The notes under the pieces: model-generated
Database searches by the model: none
What the model was told of the DNA's origin: nothing
What the model saw: only the letters and a program-made list of their open reading frames with translations
Translations under genes and position numbers: made by a program
NCBI RefSeq assembly: GCF_000981895.1
Contig: NZ_LATD01000268.1
Location: 1-49,552, forward strand
Source of the DNA: Streptomyces odonnellii
GTDB lineage: Bacteria; Actinomycetota; Actinomycetes; Streptomycetales; Streptomycetaceae
Length of the DNA stretch: 49,552 bases
Reading direction: 5' to 3'
In this document: in pieces, positions 34,388-44,995 of the stretch
Position numbering within the stretch: the stretch's first letter is position 1
Layout: each line of letters opens with the position of its first letter

Positions 34388-35714
34388 CCGCTTCCTCCTT
34401 CGAGGCGTTCGGGGTGGGGACGTGGTGGCGGGGGTTGACGGGCCTGACGAGTTCATTGGCGACGAAGCCGACGACCAGCAGGCCGATCATGATGGTGAAG
34501 GACAGTCCGTACAGTCCTGAGCCGCTCCTGCCGGCCGCTTCCTGGCTGTCCGCGACCCCGTTGACGATGAGCGGGCCGAGGACGCCCGCGGTCGACCACG
34601 CGGTGAGCAGCCGGCCGTGGATGGCGCCGACCTGGTAGGTGCCGAAGAGGTCCTTGAGGTACGCGGGGATCGTCGCGAAGCCGCCTCCGTAGAAGGAGAG
34701 GATCACCAGCGCGCAGAGCACGAACAGCGGCTTGGCGGTGTCGCCGAACAGCGCGATCAGCAGATACATCACCGCGCCCACGCCCAGATAGACGCGGTAC
34801 ATGTTCTTGCGGCCGATCAGGTCCGAGGTGGACGACCAGCCGATGCGCCCGGCCATGTTGGCGGCGGAGAGCAGCGCCACGAAGCCGGCCGCGGCCGACA
34901 CGGAGACCGGGGTGTCCGTCTTCGCGAAGAAGTCGGTGATCATCGGGGCGGCCTTCTCCAGGATCCCGATGCCCGCGGTGACGTTCATGCAGAGCACGAC
35001 CCACAGGCACCAGAACTGGGGGGTGCGCACGGCGGAGCGCGCCGAGACCTGGGCGGTCGAGATCAGCGCGCCCGCGGCGGGCCGCGCCGTGCCCTGGGAG
35101 GGCCGGTCGCCGGGCCTCGGCACCCTGACCAGCAGCACGCCGAGCGACATGAACACCGCGTACACCAGACCGTGCGTCAGGAAGGCGAGCGCGATGCCGC
35201 CGCTGTCCGTCCCGTACGACTCCAGCATCTGCGCGGACCACGGCGAGGCGATGAGGGCGCCGCCGCCGAAGCCCATGATGGCGATGCCGGTGGCCATGCC
35301 GGGCCGGTCGGGGAACCACTTGATCAGGGTGGAGACCGGGGAGATGTAGCCGATGCCGAGGCCTATGCCGCCGACGAATCCGTAGCCGAAGACGATCAGC
35401 CAGTACTGCTCGGTGGCGGCGCCGAGCGCGGCGAGCAGAAAGCCCGAGGAGAAACAGCAGAGGGCGACGGTCATCGCCCAGCGAGGCCCGTTGCGTTCGA
35501 CGAGGGTGCCGCCGAACGCGGCCGACAGGCCCAGCATGACGATGCCGAGCTGGAAGGGGAGAGCGCTCGCGGTGCCGGAGAGACCGAGTGCGGATTCAAG
35601 AGCGGGTTTGAACACACTCCAGGCATAGGCCTGGCCGATCGAGAGGTGCACCGACAGCGCGGCGGGGGGCACCAGCCAGCGGCTCCAGCCGGCGGGTGCG
35701 AGTGGTGGGGTCAT
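34335..35714 (-). CDS. MFS transporter, oxalate/formate antiporter (OFA) family
   Basis: A 459-residue carrier with about 12 membrane segments. It starts MTPPLAPAGWSRWLVPPAAL at 35714, where the first helix follows; upstream extension in frame would cross the operator and is rejected. SIGQAYAWSVFKP in helix 1, FGYGFVGGIGLGIGYISPV, IKWFPDRPGMATGIAIMGFGGGALI and SAANMAGRIGWSSTSD are the OFA signatures, closer to the Oxalobacter OxlT type than the tandem pair in region 1. The C-terminal 30 residues are hydrophilic. It is divergent from the reductase gene across operator C, so oxalate, formate or a related monocarboxylate is the expected substrate. Confidence 0.87.
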   Translation of the reverse strand: MTPPLAPAGWSRWLVPPAALSVHLSIGQAYAWSVFKPALESALGLSGTASALPFQLGIVMLGLSAAFGGTLVERNGPRWAMTVALCCFSSGFLLAALGAATEQYWLIVFGYGFVGGIGLGIGYISPVSTLIKWFPDRPGMATGIAIMGFGGGALIASPWSAQMLESYGTDSGGIALAFLTHGLVYAVFMSLGVLLVRVPRPGDRPSQGTARPAAGALISTAQVSARSAVRTPQFWCLWVVLCMNVTAGIGILEKAAPMITDFFAKTDTPVSVSAAAGFVALLSAANMAGRIGWSSTSDLIGRKNMYRVYLGVGAVMYLLIALFGDTAKPLFVLCALVILSFYGGGFATIPAYLKDLFGTYQVGAIHGRLLTAWSTAGVLGPLIVNGVADSQEAAGRSGSGLYGLSFTIMIGLLVVGFVANELVRPVNPRHHVPTPNASKEEADDQLADEQQHDARDRAA

Positions 35715-35824
35715 GGTCGCGAACTCTAGGAACCGACCAGCCGGTAGGGAAGATCCCTTTGAAGATCCGGGGCGGAGTTTGCCGACTGCATACCGAACGG
35801 GAGCCTTGTCGACCAGAACTCCAT

Positions 35825-35836
35825 ACTGTAGACAAT
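35825..35836. promoter_or_regulatory. Operator C between the OFA transporter and the reductase
   Basis: ACTGTAGACAAT lies in the 199-nt divergent space, 77 nt before the reductase start. A plausible plus-strand promoter is TTGTCG at 35806-35811 with GACAAT or TAGACA as the -10 region, so a bound regulator would cover the -10. The element is a near-palindrome, ACTGT-AG-ACAAT. It could serve either or both genes. Confidence 0.65.
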
Positions 35837-35913
35837 ATATCGCCCATCCGGGTGCGAGCAACAGAGTGTGACCCTTCCCTCGGTCCCCCTCAAACCGAAC
35901 GGAGAGCCCCACC

Positions 35914-36885
35914 GTGAAAGTCGCAGTTGTCGGCGCCGGAGCGATCGGCGCCTATGTCGGAGCAGCCCTCGATCGAGCGGGCGCCGACGTTCATCTCATC
36001 GCCCGTGGGCCGCATCTCGCAGCCATGAGAGAGCACGGAGTCAGGGTGCTCAGCCCTCGCGGCGATTTCACCGCGCGGGTGCACGCCACCGACCGGCCCG
36101 AGGACATCGGTCCGGTCGACTATGTGTTCCTCGGCCTGAAGGCGAATTCGTACGCGGCGTGCGGGCCGCTTGTGACTCCGCTGTTCAAGGAGAACACCGC
36201 GGTGATCGCCGCTCAGAACGGCATCCCCTGGTGGTATTTCCACGGCCATGGCGGTCCGCATGACGGCCGCCGGGTCGAGAGTGTGGATCCGCTCGGTTCC
36301 GTCAGTGCCGTACTGCCGCCCGAGCGTGCCATCGGATGCGTGGTCTACGCCGCGACGGAACTGGAGGGTCCGGGCGTCGTCCGGCACCTCGAAGGAACCC
36401 GGTTCTCCATCGGCGAACCCAACCGTTCGGTGTCGCCGAGGTGTCTGGAATTCAGCGAAGCAATGCGGACGGGCGGCCTCAAATGCCCCGTCGAGCCCGA
36501 GTTGCGCCATGACATCTGGATCAAGCTCCTCGGCAATATCTCCTTCAACCCGATCAGCGCCCTCACCAGGGCCACCATGCGGGAGATGTGCCTGCACTCC
36601 AGCACCCGCCAGGTCATCGAGCACATGATGTCCGAGACCCTGGCCGTCGCGGAGGCGCTGGGCTGCCGCCCGGACATCTCCATCGAGAAGCGGCTGGCGG
36701 GGGCCGAGCGGGTGGGCGACCACCGCACGTCCACGCTCCAGGACCTGGAGAAGGGCAAACCGCTGGAGCTGGACGTCCTGCTCGCCGCCGTGGTCGAGCT
36801 GGCAGAGTTCACCGGGGTGCCGGTTCCCACGCTCCGCACGGTGGAAGCGATCTCGGATCTGCTGGCTCGCGGGGCGGCCGCCTGA
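35914..36885 (+). CDS. Ketopantoate reductase-like protein, candidate oxalyl-CoA reductase
   Basis: A 323-residue member of the 2-dehydropantoate 2-reductase (PanE/ApbA) family. The NADP-binding motif is VAVVGAGAIGAYVG at the N-terminus; GLKANSY and the catalytic lysine K204 in DIWIKLLGNISFNPISALT are preserved. The GTG at 35914 has GGAGAG upstream. The oxalate context matters: in Methylobacterium extorquens a PanE-like enzyme (PanE2) reduces oxalyl-CoA to glyoxylate. This gene lies behind an operator shared with oxc-frc and formate dehydrogenase, so the same activity is a good hypothesis. It could still be an ordinary ketopantoate reductase. A 13-bp inverted repeat follows the stop. Confidence 0.85.
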   Translation: MKVAVVGAGAIGAYVGAALDRAGADVHLIARGPHLAAMREHGVRVLSPRGDFTARVHATDRPEDIGPVDYVFLGLKANSYAACGPLVTPLFKENTAVIAAQNGIPWWYFHGHGGPHDGRRVESVDPLGSVSAVLPPERAIGCVVYAATELEGPGVVRHLEGTRFSIGEPNRSVSPRCLEFSEAMRTGGLKCPVEPELRHDIWIKLLGNISFNPISALTRATMREMCLHSSTRQVIEHMMSETLAVAEALGCRPDISIEKRLAGAERVGDHRTSTLQDLEKGKPLELDVLLAAVVELAEFTGVPVPTLRTVEAISDLLARGAAA

Positions 36886-36920
36886 TCCCGCACGGCCCTA
36901 CCTGATCCCCGCTCGCGACA

Positions 36921-36969
36921 GGCGGGTACGCGTCAATTCCCTTACGAGGGGTTCCCACGCGTACCCGCC
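36921..36969 (+). terminator. 13-bp inverted repeat between the reductase and formate dehydrogenase genes
   Basis: GGCGGGTACGCGT at 36921-36933 pairs perfectly with ACGCGTACCCGCC at 36957-36969; the loop is 23 nt and contains a weak internal CCC/GGG stem. It starts 36 nt after the reductase stop and ends 8 nt before operator B. It may be a terminator, or part of the control region of the next operon. Confidence 0.55.
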
Positions 36970-36977
36970 CTCTGAAT

Positions 36978-36989
36978 ACTGTATGCAAT
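36978..36989 (+). promoter_or_regulatory. Operator B before the formate dehydrogenase operon
   Basis: ACTGTATGCAAT here is identical over 12 bases to the copy at 3938-3949 before oxc, 33 kb away. It lies 41 nt before the GTG start of the Mo subunit gene, where the -10 region and transcript start are expected, so regulator binding should block or direct transcription of the operon. Confidence 0.7.
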
Positions 36990-37030
36990 GGGCGCGGCCA
37001 GTTGGCCCTCACTCATGAGGAGAGCGCGGC

Positions 37031-38971
37031 GTGAAGAAGCGAGACCGGACACCGAAGACATATGCCCGTATCACCTATCCGATGGTGCGGGACGAGAAGG
37101 GCGGCCCTCTCCGCAGGGCGAGCTGGGACGAGGCGCTGGACCGGGCCGCGCAAGGCCTTGGCGCCGCGCGCGGAGCGTTCGGGATGTTCTCGTGCGCACG
37201 CGCGACCAATGAGATGAACTACGTGGCGCAGAAGTTCGCCCGCGTGGTCATGGGCACCAACAATGTGGATTCCTGCAACAGGACCTGTCACGCGCCCAGT
37301 GTGGCCGGGCTCTCCGCGGTCTTCGGATCCGGTGGCGGCACTTCCTCGTACGGCGAGGTCGACCACACCGATCTGATCGTGATGTGGGGCTCCAACGCGC
37401 GATTCGCGCACCCGATCTTCTTCCAGCACGTGCTGCGGGGAATCAGGAACGGCGCGCGGATGTACGCCGTCGACCCCCGCCGTACCTCCACCGCGGAATG
37501 GGCGGAGAGCTGGCTCGGGCTGAATGTCGGTACGGACATTCCGCTGGCCCATGCGGTCGGTCGCGAGATCATCCACGCGGGACTGCACAATGTGTCGTTC
37601 ATCGAGCGGGCGACCACCGGCTTCGAGGAGTACGCGGCCGAGGTCGAGCCCTGGACCCTCTCGGTCGCCGAGAAGGTGACGGGCGTTCCGGCGGAGGCCA
37701 TTCGCGACCTGGCCCATGCCTACGCCCGCGCCGAGCGCGCGCAGCTCTGCTGGACCCTGGGCATCACCGAGCACCACAACGGCACCGACAACGTACGGGC
37801 GCTGATCAACCTCGCCCTGCTCACCGGGCATGTCGGCCGGTACGGCTCGGGGGTGCAGCCGCTGCGCGGCCAGAACAACGTGCAGGGCGGCGGCGACATG
37901 GGCGCCATCCCCAACCGACTTCCCGGCTTCCAGGACATCCTGGAGGAGGGCGTGCGCCAGAAGTTCGAGACCGCCTGGGACACCGTCATCCAGCCCCAGT
38001 ACGGGATGACCCTGACGGCCATGTTCGAGGCGATGGAGACCGGCGACCTCAAAGCCGTCTACTGCATCGGTGAGAACCCCGCCCAGTCCGAGGCGGACAG
38101 CGAGCAGGCCGTCGAGCGCATGAAACAGCTCGACTACCTGGTGGTGCAGGACATCTTCCTCACCAAGACCGCCGAACTCGCCGATGTGGTCCTGCCCGCC
38201 ACGGCCGCCTGGGCCGAGACCGACGGCACCACCACCAACAGCGAGCGCCGGGTCCAGCGGGTCCGCAAGGCCGTCGAGCCGCCGGGCGAGGCCCGCGAGG
38301 ACATCGACATCATCTGCGATCTGGCGGGCCGCCTCGGGCACCCCTGGAAGTACGCGGACGCCGAGTCGGTCTGGAACGAGCTGCGTTCGGTCTCCCCCGA
38401 CCACTACGGGATGAGCTATGAGCGGCTGGAGGAGCACCAGGGAATCCAGTGGCCGTGCCCCGACACGGAGAAGCTCGAACCCACCTATCTGCACGGCCGG
38501 CTGTGGGAGGCGGACCCCGCCAAGCGCGGCAGGCTCGCGCCGTTCGGCATCGTCAAGCACGACCCGCCGGTCGATCTGACGGATGATCAGTTCCCGATCA
38601 GGCTCACCACGGGCCGTCGGCTCGACTCGTACAACACCGGTGTGCAGAGCGGGAGTTTCGCCTCCCCGCTGCGGCGCGGCGAGTATGTGGAGCTGTGCCC
38701 GGAGGACGCCGAGCGGTACGGAGTGACGGTCGGCGAGGAGGTACGGATCAGCTCCCGGCGCGGCACCGTCCAGGCACCGGTCTGGATCGACCCGGGACTG
38801 CGGCCGGGACTGGCCTTCATGACCATGCACTTCCCGGACGAGGTGGACACCAACCAGCTCACCATCGAGGCCAATTGCCCGATCGCGGGCACCGCCGAGT
38901 TCAAGGCGTCGGCCATCCGGATCGAGAAGCTGCCCGTGACCAGCACCGCGTCCCTGTCCGCGTCCGCGTGA
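37031..38971 (+). CDS. Formate dehydrogenase catalytic subunit, Mo-bis-MGD body lacking the N-terminal [4Fe-4S] domain
   Basis: A 646-residue molybdopterin oxidoreductase. The Mo ligand is a cysteine, not selenocysteine: C86-H87 in SCNRTCHAPSVAGL. LGITEHHNGTDNV, PLRGQNNVQGGGDMG and the C-terminal MGD-binding domain (RLTTGRRLDSYNTG, MTMHFPDE, NQLTIE) are formate dehydrogenase blocks. The chain begins YARITYPMVRDEKGGPLRRASWDEAL, the place that in one-chain enzymes comes just after the C-x2-C-x3-C...C cluster domain; that domain is absent here and is found at the end of the third gene of the operon. The GTG at 37031 has a strong GAGGAG site, so this is a real start and not a truncated reading. 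It oxidises formate to CO2 with electrons passed to the partner subunits. Confidence 0.9.
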   Translation: MKKRDRTPKTYARITYPMVRDEKGGPLRRASWDEALDRAAQGLGAARGAFGMFSCARATNEMNYVAQKFARVVMGTNNVDSCNRTCHAPSVAGLSAVFGSGGGTSSYGEVDHTDLIVMWGSNARFAHPIFFQHVLRGIRNGARMYAVDPRRTSTAEWAESWLGLNVGTDIPLAHAVGREIIHAGLHNVSFIERATTGFEEYAAEVEPWTLSVAEKVTGVPAEAIRDLAHAYARAERAQLCWTLGITEHHNGTDNVRALINLALLTGHVGRYGSGVQPLRGQNNVQGGGDMGAIPNRLPGFQDILEEGVRQKFETAWDTVIQPQYGMTLTAMFEAMETGDLKAVYCIGENPAQSEADSEQAVERMKQLDYLVVQDIFLTKTAELADVVLPATAAWAETDGTTTNSERRVQRVRKAVEPPGEAREDIDIICDLAGRLGHPWKYADAESVWNELRSVSPDHYGMSYERLEEHQGIQWPCPDTEKLEPTYLHGRLWEADPAKRGRLAPFGIVKHDPPVDLTDDQFPIRLTTGRRLDSYNTGVQSGSFASPLRRGEYVELCPEDAERYGVTVGEEVRISSRRGTVQAPVWIDPGLRPGLAFMTMHFPDEVDTNQLTIEANCPIAGTAEFKASAIRIEKLPVTSTASLSASA

Positions 38972-38985
38972 GGAGCTGAACATCA

Positions 38986-41024
<2,039 letters not shown>

Positions 41025-41028
<4 letters not shown>

Positions 41029-41882
41029 CCGCGATACCGCTGCAACTGCCGCGCCGTCTCATCGAGTTCACGCTCGACGGCCAGGAGACCCGGGTGCCGG
41101 AGGGCTCCACGATCCTGGACGCGTGCCGGGCCGCGGGCAAGGACATCCCGACGCTCTGCGAGGGCGACACACTGACGCCGAAGAACGCCTGCCGGGTCTG
41201 TGTGGTCGAGGTCGAGGGCGCGCGTGTGCTGGCCCCCGCCTGCTCGCGCAAGGCCGAGGCCGGTATGACCGTCAGTACGGACAGCGAGCGGGCCCGGCAC
41301 AGCCGGAAGATCGTCCTCGAACTCCTGGCCTCCTCCACGGACCTCTCGACCACGCCGAGGGCCGCCGAGTGGATCAAGGAGTACGAGGCGAAGCCCGAGC
41401 GCTTCGGCGAGGACGCGGCCCGGCTCAACGAAGAACCAAAAGTTGATAATGATCTGTACGTTCGCGACTACGACAAGTGCATTCAGTGTTACAAATGTGT
41501 CGATGCGTGTGGCGAGCAGTGGCAGAATTCCTTCGCGATCTCGGTGGCAGGCCGCGGTTTCGACGCACGTATCTCGACCGAGCACGACACTCCGCTCACC
41601 GATTCGGCGTGTGTTTACTGTGGCAACTGCATTGAGGTCTGTCCGACCGGAGCACTCAGCTTCAAGACGGAATTCGACATGCGGGAAGCCGGCACATGGG
41701 ACGAATCGGCCCAGACGGAGACGACCACGATCTGCGCTTACTGCGGCGTCGGCTGCAATCTGACACTGCATGTGCAGGAGAATGAGATCGTCAAGGTCAC
41801 CTCTCCGCACGACAATCCCGTGACGCACGGAAACCTGTGCATCAAGGGCCGCTTCGGCTTCCAGCACGTACAGCAGCGCTGA
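41025..41882 (+). CDS. N-terminal half of formate dehydrogenase alpha: [2Fe-2S], 2x[4Fe-4S] and the detached Mo-family [4Fe-4S] domain
   Basis: A 285-residue iron-sulfur protein. The GTG at 41025 overlaps the previous stop (GTGA). Ligands in order: [2Fe-2S] by C45, C56, C59 and C73 (C-x10-C-x2-C-x13-C, the NuoG spacing); two [4Fe-4S] sets, [11 protein letters not shown] and [12 protein letters not shown]; and finally [10 protein letters not shown] with [11 protein letters not shown], the cluster domain that normally begins the Mo-binding region of formate dehydrogenase alpha chains. It stops three residues after FQHVQ, the point where the first gene of the operon takes up the sequence. So it is the missing front half of that chain. 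The NuoG-type His-Cys3 cluster is absent. Codons from about 41430 on use A or T third bases far more often than the first half. Confidence 0.88.
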
Positions 41883-41908
41883 GCGCCAGACGAGTAGGAC
41901 TGATCACC

Positions 41909-42748
41909 ATGGGACGGGTCACCGAACGCCGTCGCACCATCCGTATCCGGGACGGGGCCACCTCTGCCCGGCCCGACACTCTGGTGGCGGAAGAGCCACT
42001 GGAGATCCGGCTGAACGGCAAGCCGCTCGCCATCACGATGCGCACGCCCGGCGACGACTTCGCGCTCGCCGCCGGTTTCCTGGTGAGCGAGGGCGTGCTC
42101 GCGTCGAACGCCGACGTACGGTCCATCGTGTACTGCGCCGGGGCGAAGGCCGACGGCTCGAACACGTACAACGTGGTCGACGTCCAGCTCGCCCCCGGCG
42201 TCCCGGTCCCGGACATCACGCTGGAGCGCAACGTCTACACGACCTCGTCGTGCGGACTGTGCGGCAAGGCCAGCCTGGACGCCGTCCGGACCACGGCCCG
42301 CTTCCCGATCGGTGACGACCCCCGGCTCCGGGTGGAGCCGGAGCTGCTCGCCGACCTGCCCGACCGGCTGCGGGCGGCACAGCAGGTCTTCGACCGGACC
42401 GGGGGCCTGCACGCGGCGGCGCTCTTCACGGAGGCCGGCGAGATGCTGGACGTCCGGGAAGACGTGGGCCGGCACAACGCGGTCGACAAGCTGGTCGGCC
42501 GGGCGCTGCGGCAGGATCTGCTGCCGCTGTCCCGGGCGATCCTGCTGGTGTCGGGCCGTGCCTCCTTCGAGCTGGCGCAGAAAGCCGTGATGGCGGGGAT
42601 TCCGGTGCTGGCGGCGGTGTCCGCACCGTCGTCGCTCGCCGTCGACCTCGCGGCGGAGACCGGGCTGACCCTGGTCGGATTTCTGCGCGGCTCGTCCATG
42701 AACGTGTACGCGGGCGACGAGCGTATCGCCCTGCACACCGGGGTGTGA
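41909..42748 (+). CDS. fdhD: Formate dehydrogenase accessory sulfurtransferase FdhD
   Basis: A 279-residue FdhD. The paired cysteines that carry sulfur are in [31 protein letters not shown] at the N-terminus and [13 protein letters not shown] and [14 protein letters not shown] are family blocks. It passes sulfur from a cysteine desulfurase to the Mo-bis-MGD cofactor, without which formate dehydrogenase is inactive. The ATG at 41909 ([11 protein letters not shown]), with AGGA upstream, is preferred to an earlier in-frame ATG that would overlap the previous gene by 46 nt. It ends the operon; a 15-bp hairpin follows. Confidence 0.93.
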   Translation: MGRVTERRRTIRIRDGATSARPDTLVAEEPLEIRLNGKPLAITMRTPGDDFALAAGFLVSEGVLASNADVRSIVYCAGAKADGSNTYNVVDVQLAPGVPVPDITLERNVYTTSSCGLCGKASLDAVRTTARFPIGDDPRLRVEPELLADLPDRLRAAQQVFDRTGGLHAAALFTEAGEMLDVREDVGRHNAVDKLVGRALRQDLLPLSRAILLVSGRASFELAQKAVMAGIPVLAAVSAPSSLAVDLAAETGLTLVGFLRGSSMNVYAGDERIALHTGV

Positions 42749-42832
42749 CACTCCCCGCTGCACGGGATGACGGCCCGGCCGGCGGGGAGCGCCCCCTGCG
42801 TCGGCCGGGCCCATTCCGGCACTGACTCGACA

Positions 42833-42867
42833 CACTGGCGGCACCGACGATATCGGTGCCGCCAGTG
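42833..42867. terminator. Perfect 15-bp hairpin after fdhD
   Basis: Bases 42833-42847 and 42853-42867 pair perfectly with a 5-nt loop, followed by a GT-rich stretch containing TTGTTTCG. It sits between the plus-strand formate dehydrogenase operon and the convergent transporter gene ending at 42914, so it may serve both. Confidence 0.8.
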
Positions 42868-42913
42868 GTGTGTGCGTGTTGTTTCGTTCCGGGCGGGCGG
42901 TGCCGGGCTGCGT

Positions 42914-43966
42914 TCAGCCCGCGCCGCCGAGCACCTGGGGCAGGGCGCGGTCCTCGTCCGCGTTTCCGGCGGGCGGCGAGGACGCCCGGCGGCGTGCCAG
43001 TAGCGCGCAGACCATGATCTGGAGCTGGTGGAAGAGCATCAGCGGCAGCACCGCCAGGCTCGCCTGCGGGCCGAACAGCACGCTCGCTATCGGGAGCCCC
43101 GACGCCAGGCTCTTCTTCGAACCCGCGAACTGGATCGCGATCCCGTCCGCCCGGCCGAAGCCCAGGCGTTTCGCCCCGTACCAGCTCAGCGTCAGCATCG
43201 CCGCCAGGAGCGCCGCCTCGACCAGGAGCAGGGACGCCAGGTCCGCCGGGGTCACCCGGTGCCAGACGCCCGCGGTCATGCCTTCGCTGAACGCCGTGTA
43301 GACGACGAGCAGGATCGACCCCCGGTCGACGGAACCCAGCAGCTTGCGGTGCCGGACGACAAAGCCGGACACCCGGCGCCGCAGCAACTGCCCCGCCAGG
43401 AACGGCAACAGGAGCTGTGCCACGATCCCGGCCACCGAGCCCGCGGAGATTCGCCCGCCCCCGCCGCTCATCAGCAGTGCCGCCAGCAGCGGTGTGATCA
43501 CGATGCCCGCGAGGCTGGAGAACGACCCGGCGCAGATCGCCGCCGGCACATTGCCCCGCGCCATGGAGGTGAACGCCACCGACGACTGCATCGTCGAGGC
43601 CACCAGACAGAGGAAGAGCACCCCGGTGTAGAGCTGAGGGGTCAGCAGATACGGTACGAGCCCCCGCGCGGCCAGCCCCAGCAGCGGGAAGAGTACGAAC
43701 GTACAGGCCAGAACGGTCACGTGGAGCCGCCAGTGCCGCAGCCCGTCGAGCACCTCGCGGGTGGAGAGCCGCGCCCCGTACAGGAAGAACAGCAACGCCA
43801 CCGCACCGGTCGTCGCACCGCCCACGGCCCCGGCCGCCCGCCCCGACGCCGGGAGCAGGGCCGCGAGGCCCACGGTCATGAGCAGCGCCAGGACGAACGG
43901 GTCGACGGGGAGCCGGGACGGCATCCGCGTGCGTGGGAAATTGCGGCGGAGAGGGCGGCTGTTCAT
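42914..43966 (-). CDS. SBF-type (bile acid:sodium symporter-like) transporter
   Basis: A 350-residue membrane protein with 9-10 hydrophobic segments, of the SBF-like/CPA family. Motifs are LFFLYGARLSTREVLDGLRHW, CLVASTMQSSVAFTSMARGN, VPAAICAGSFSSLAGIVITPLL and AIQFAGSKKSLASGLPI. The ATG at 43966 is chosen over an upstream in-frame ATG because GGGGAG precedes it and the first helix follows. It probably carries a small organic anion; the substrate is unknown. A LysR gene faces it across 147 nt, with a palindrome between them, suggesting control by that regulator. Confidence 0.88.
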   Translation of the reverse strand: MNSRPLRRNFPRTRMPSRLPVDPFVLALLMTVGLAALLPASGRAAGAVGGATTGAVALLFFLYGARLSTREVLDGLRHWRLHVTVLACTFVLFPLLGLAARGLVPYLLTPQLYTGVLFLCLVASTMQSSVAFTSMARGNVPAAICAGSFSSLAGIVITPLLAALLMSGGGGRISAGSVAGIVAQLLLPFLAGQLLRRRVSGFVVRHRKLLGSVDRGSILLVVYTAFSEGMTAGVWHRVTPADLASLLLVEAALLAAMLTLSWYGAKRLGFGRADGIAIQFAGSKKSLASGLPIASVLFGPQASLAVLPLMLFHQLQIMVCALLARRRASSPPAGNADEDRALPQVLGGAG

Positions 43967-44065
43967 ATGCTCCCCTGCTGGCTCGTTGTCGGGTACACGG
44001 CGTACCCGCCCGCCCATGCTGCACTCGTCCCACTTGATCGGGAAAGCCGTACACATCGCTCACTG

Positions 44066-44084
44066 TTATCGGCCAACGCGATAA
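44066..44084. promoter_or_regulatory. LysR-type operator between the SBF transporter and the LysR gene
   Basis: TTATCG at 44066-44071 and CGATAA at 44079-44084 form a perfect 6-bp inverted repeat with a 7-nt gap, of the T-N11-A type bound by LysR dimers. It lies 29 nt before the LysR start and 100 nt before the transporter start, the usual place for autoregulation plus activation of the divergent gene. Confidence 0.72.
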
Positions 44085-44113
44085 ACACCGACAGAACCGC
44101 GTACCCTGGCCGC

Positions 44114-44995
44114 GTGTACGACCCCGGACAGCTCCGTACCTTCCTGGCCGTGGCGCAGACCCTGAGCTTCACTCGGGCCGCCCGCCGGCTGGGGCTGCGC
44201 CAGTCCACGGTGAGCCAGCACATCCGCCGCCTGGAGGAGGCCACGGGCAGGCCGCTGTTCAGCCGCGACACCCATCGCGTGGAGCTGACGGAGGACGGCG
44301 AGGCCATGCTCGGCTTCGCCGGGACGATCCTGACGGCCCACGACCGCGCGGCGGCCTACTTCGCGGGTACGCGGCTGCGCGGCCGGCTCCGCTTCGGCAC
44401 CTCGGAGGACTTCGTCCTGACCCGGCTGCCGGAGATCCTGGAGTCCTTCCGGCGCGACCATCCCGAGGTGGACCTGGAACTGACGGTCGGGATGTCCGGC
44501 AGCCTGCACGCACGCCTCGCTGCGGGCCGTCTCGATCTCGTACTGGCCAAGCGCCGCGGGGGCGACACCCATGGCGAGCTGGTACGGCAGTCCGTCCTCG
44601 ACTGGATCGGGGCGCCCCGGCTGCGGATCGACCCGGACCGCCCGCTCCCGCTGATCCTCTTCCCGCCGCCGGGCATCACCCGCGCCCGCGCGCTGGAGGT
44701 GCTGGAGGCACAGGGCAGGCGCTGGCGCGTGGCATGTACGAGCGCGAGCCTGAGCGGGCAGATCGCGGCGGCCAGCGCCGGCCTTGGCGTCATGCCCCAT
44801 ACGCGCGCGCTGATCCCGCCGGGTCTGGTGCCCGTACCGGCCTCGGCGGGGCTGCCCGAGCTGGGCGAGGTGGACTACGTACTGCTGCACCGCGAGGGCC
44901 GCGGGCCGGCGGCGGCCCAGGAGGCCGCGGACGCGCTGGCCTCGGCGATCCTGGCGGGCGGCGACCGGCTGCACCGGCCGCCCTCCGACATCTGA
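44114..44995 (+). CDS. LysR-family transcriptional regulator
   Basis: A 293-residue regulator starting at a GTG (VYDPGQLRTFLAVAQ). The winged helix is at residues 1-60 with FTRAARRLGLRQSTVSQHIR and LEEATGRPLFSRDTHRVELT. The substrate-binding domain from about residue 85 begins GRLRFGTSEDFVLTRLPEILE and includes LAAGRLDLVLAKR and AAASAGLGVMPHTRAL. The upstream start is rejected because the frame there only mirrors the transporter gene. It is divergent from the SBF transporter, which is its likely target. Confidence 0.9.
   Translation: MYDPGQLRTFLAVAQTLSFTRAARRLGLRQSTVSQHIRRLEEATGRPLFSRDTHRVELTEDGEAMLGFAGTILTAHDRAAAYFAGTRLRGRLRFGTSEDFVLTRLPEILESFRRDHPEVDLELTVGMSGSLHARLAAGRLDLVLAKRRGGDTHGELVRQSVLDWIGAPRLRIDPDRPLPLILFPPPGITRARALEVLEAQGRRWRVACTSASLSGQIAAASAGLGVMPHTRALIPPGLVPVPASAGLPELGEVDYVLLHREGRGPAAAQEAADALASAILAGGDRLHRPPSDI

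Noticed and set aside
34508..34520. GTACAGTCC in the OFA transporter gene as another ACTGTA operator
   Set aside because: It is inside coding sequence and lacks the RCRAT half of the motif.
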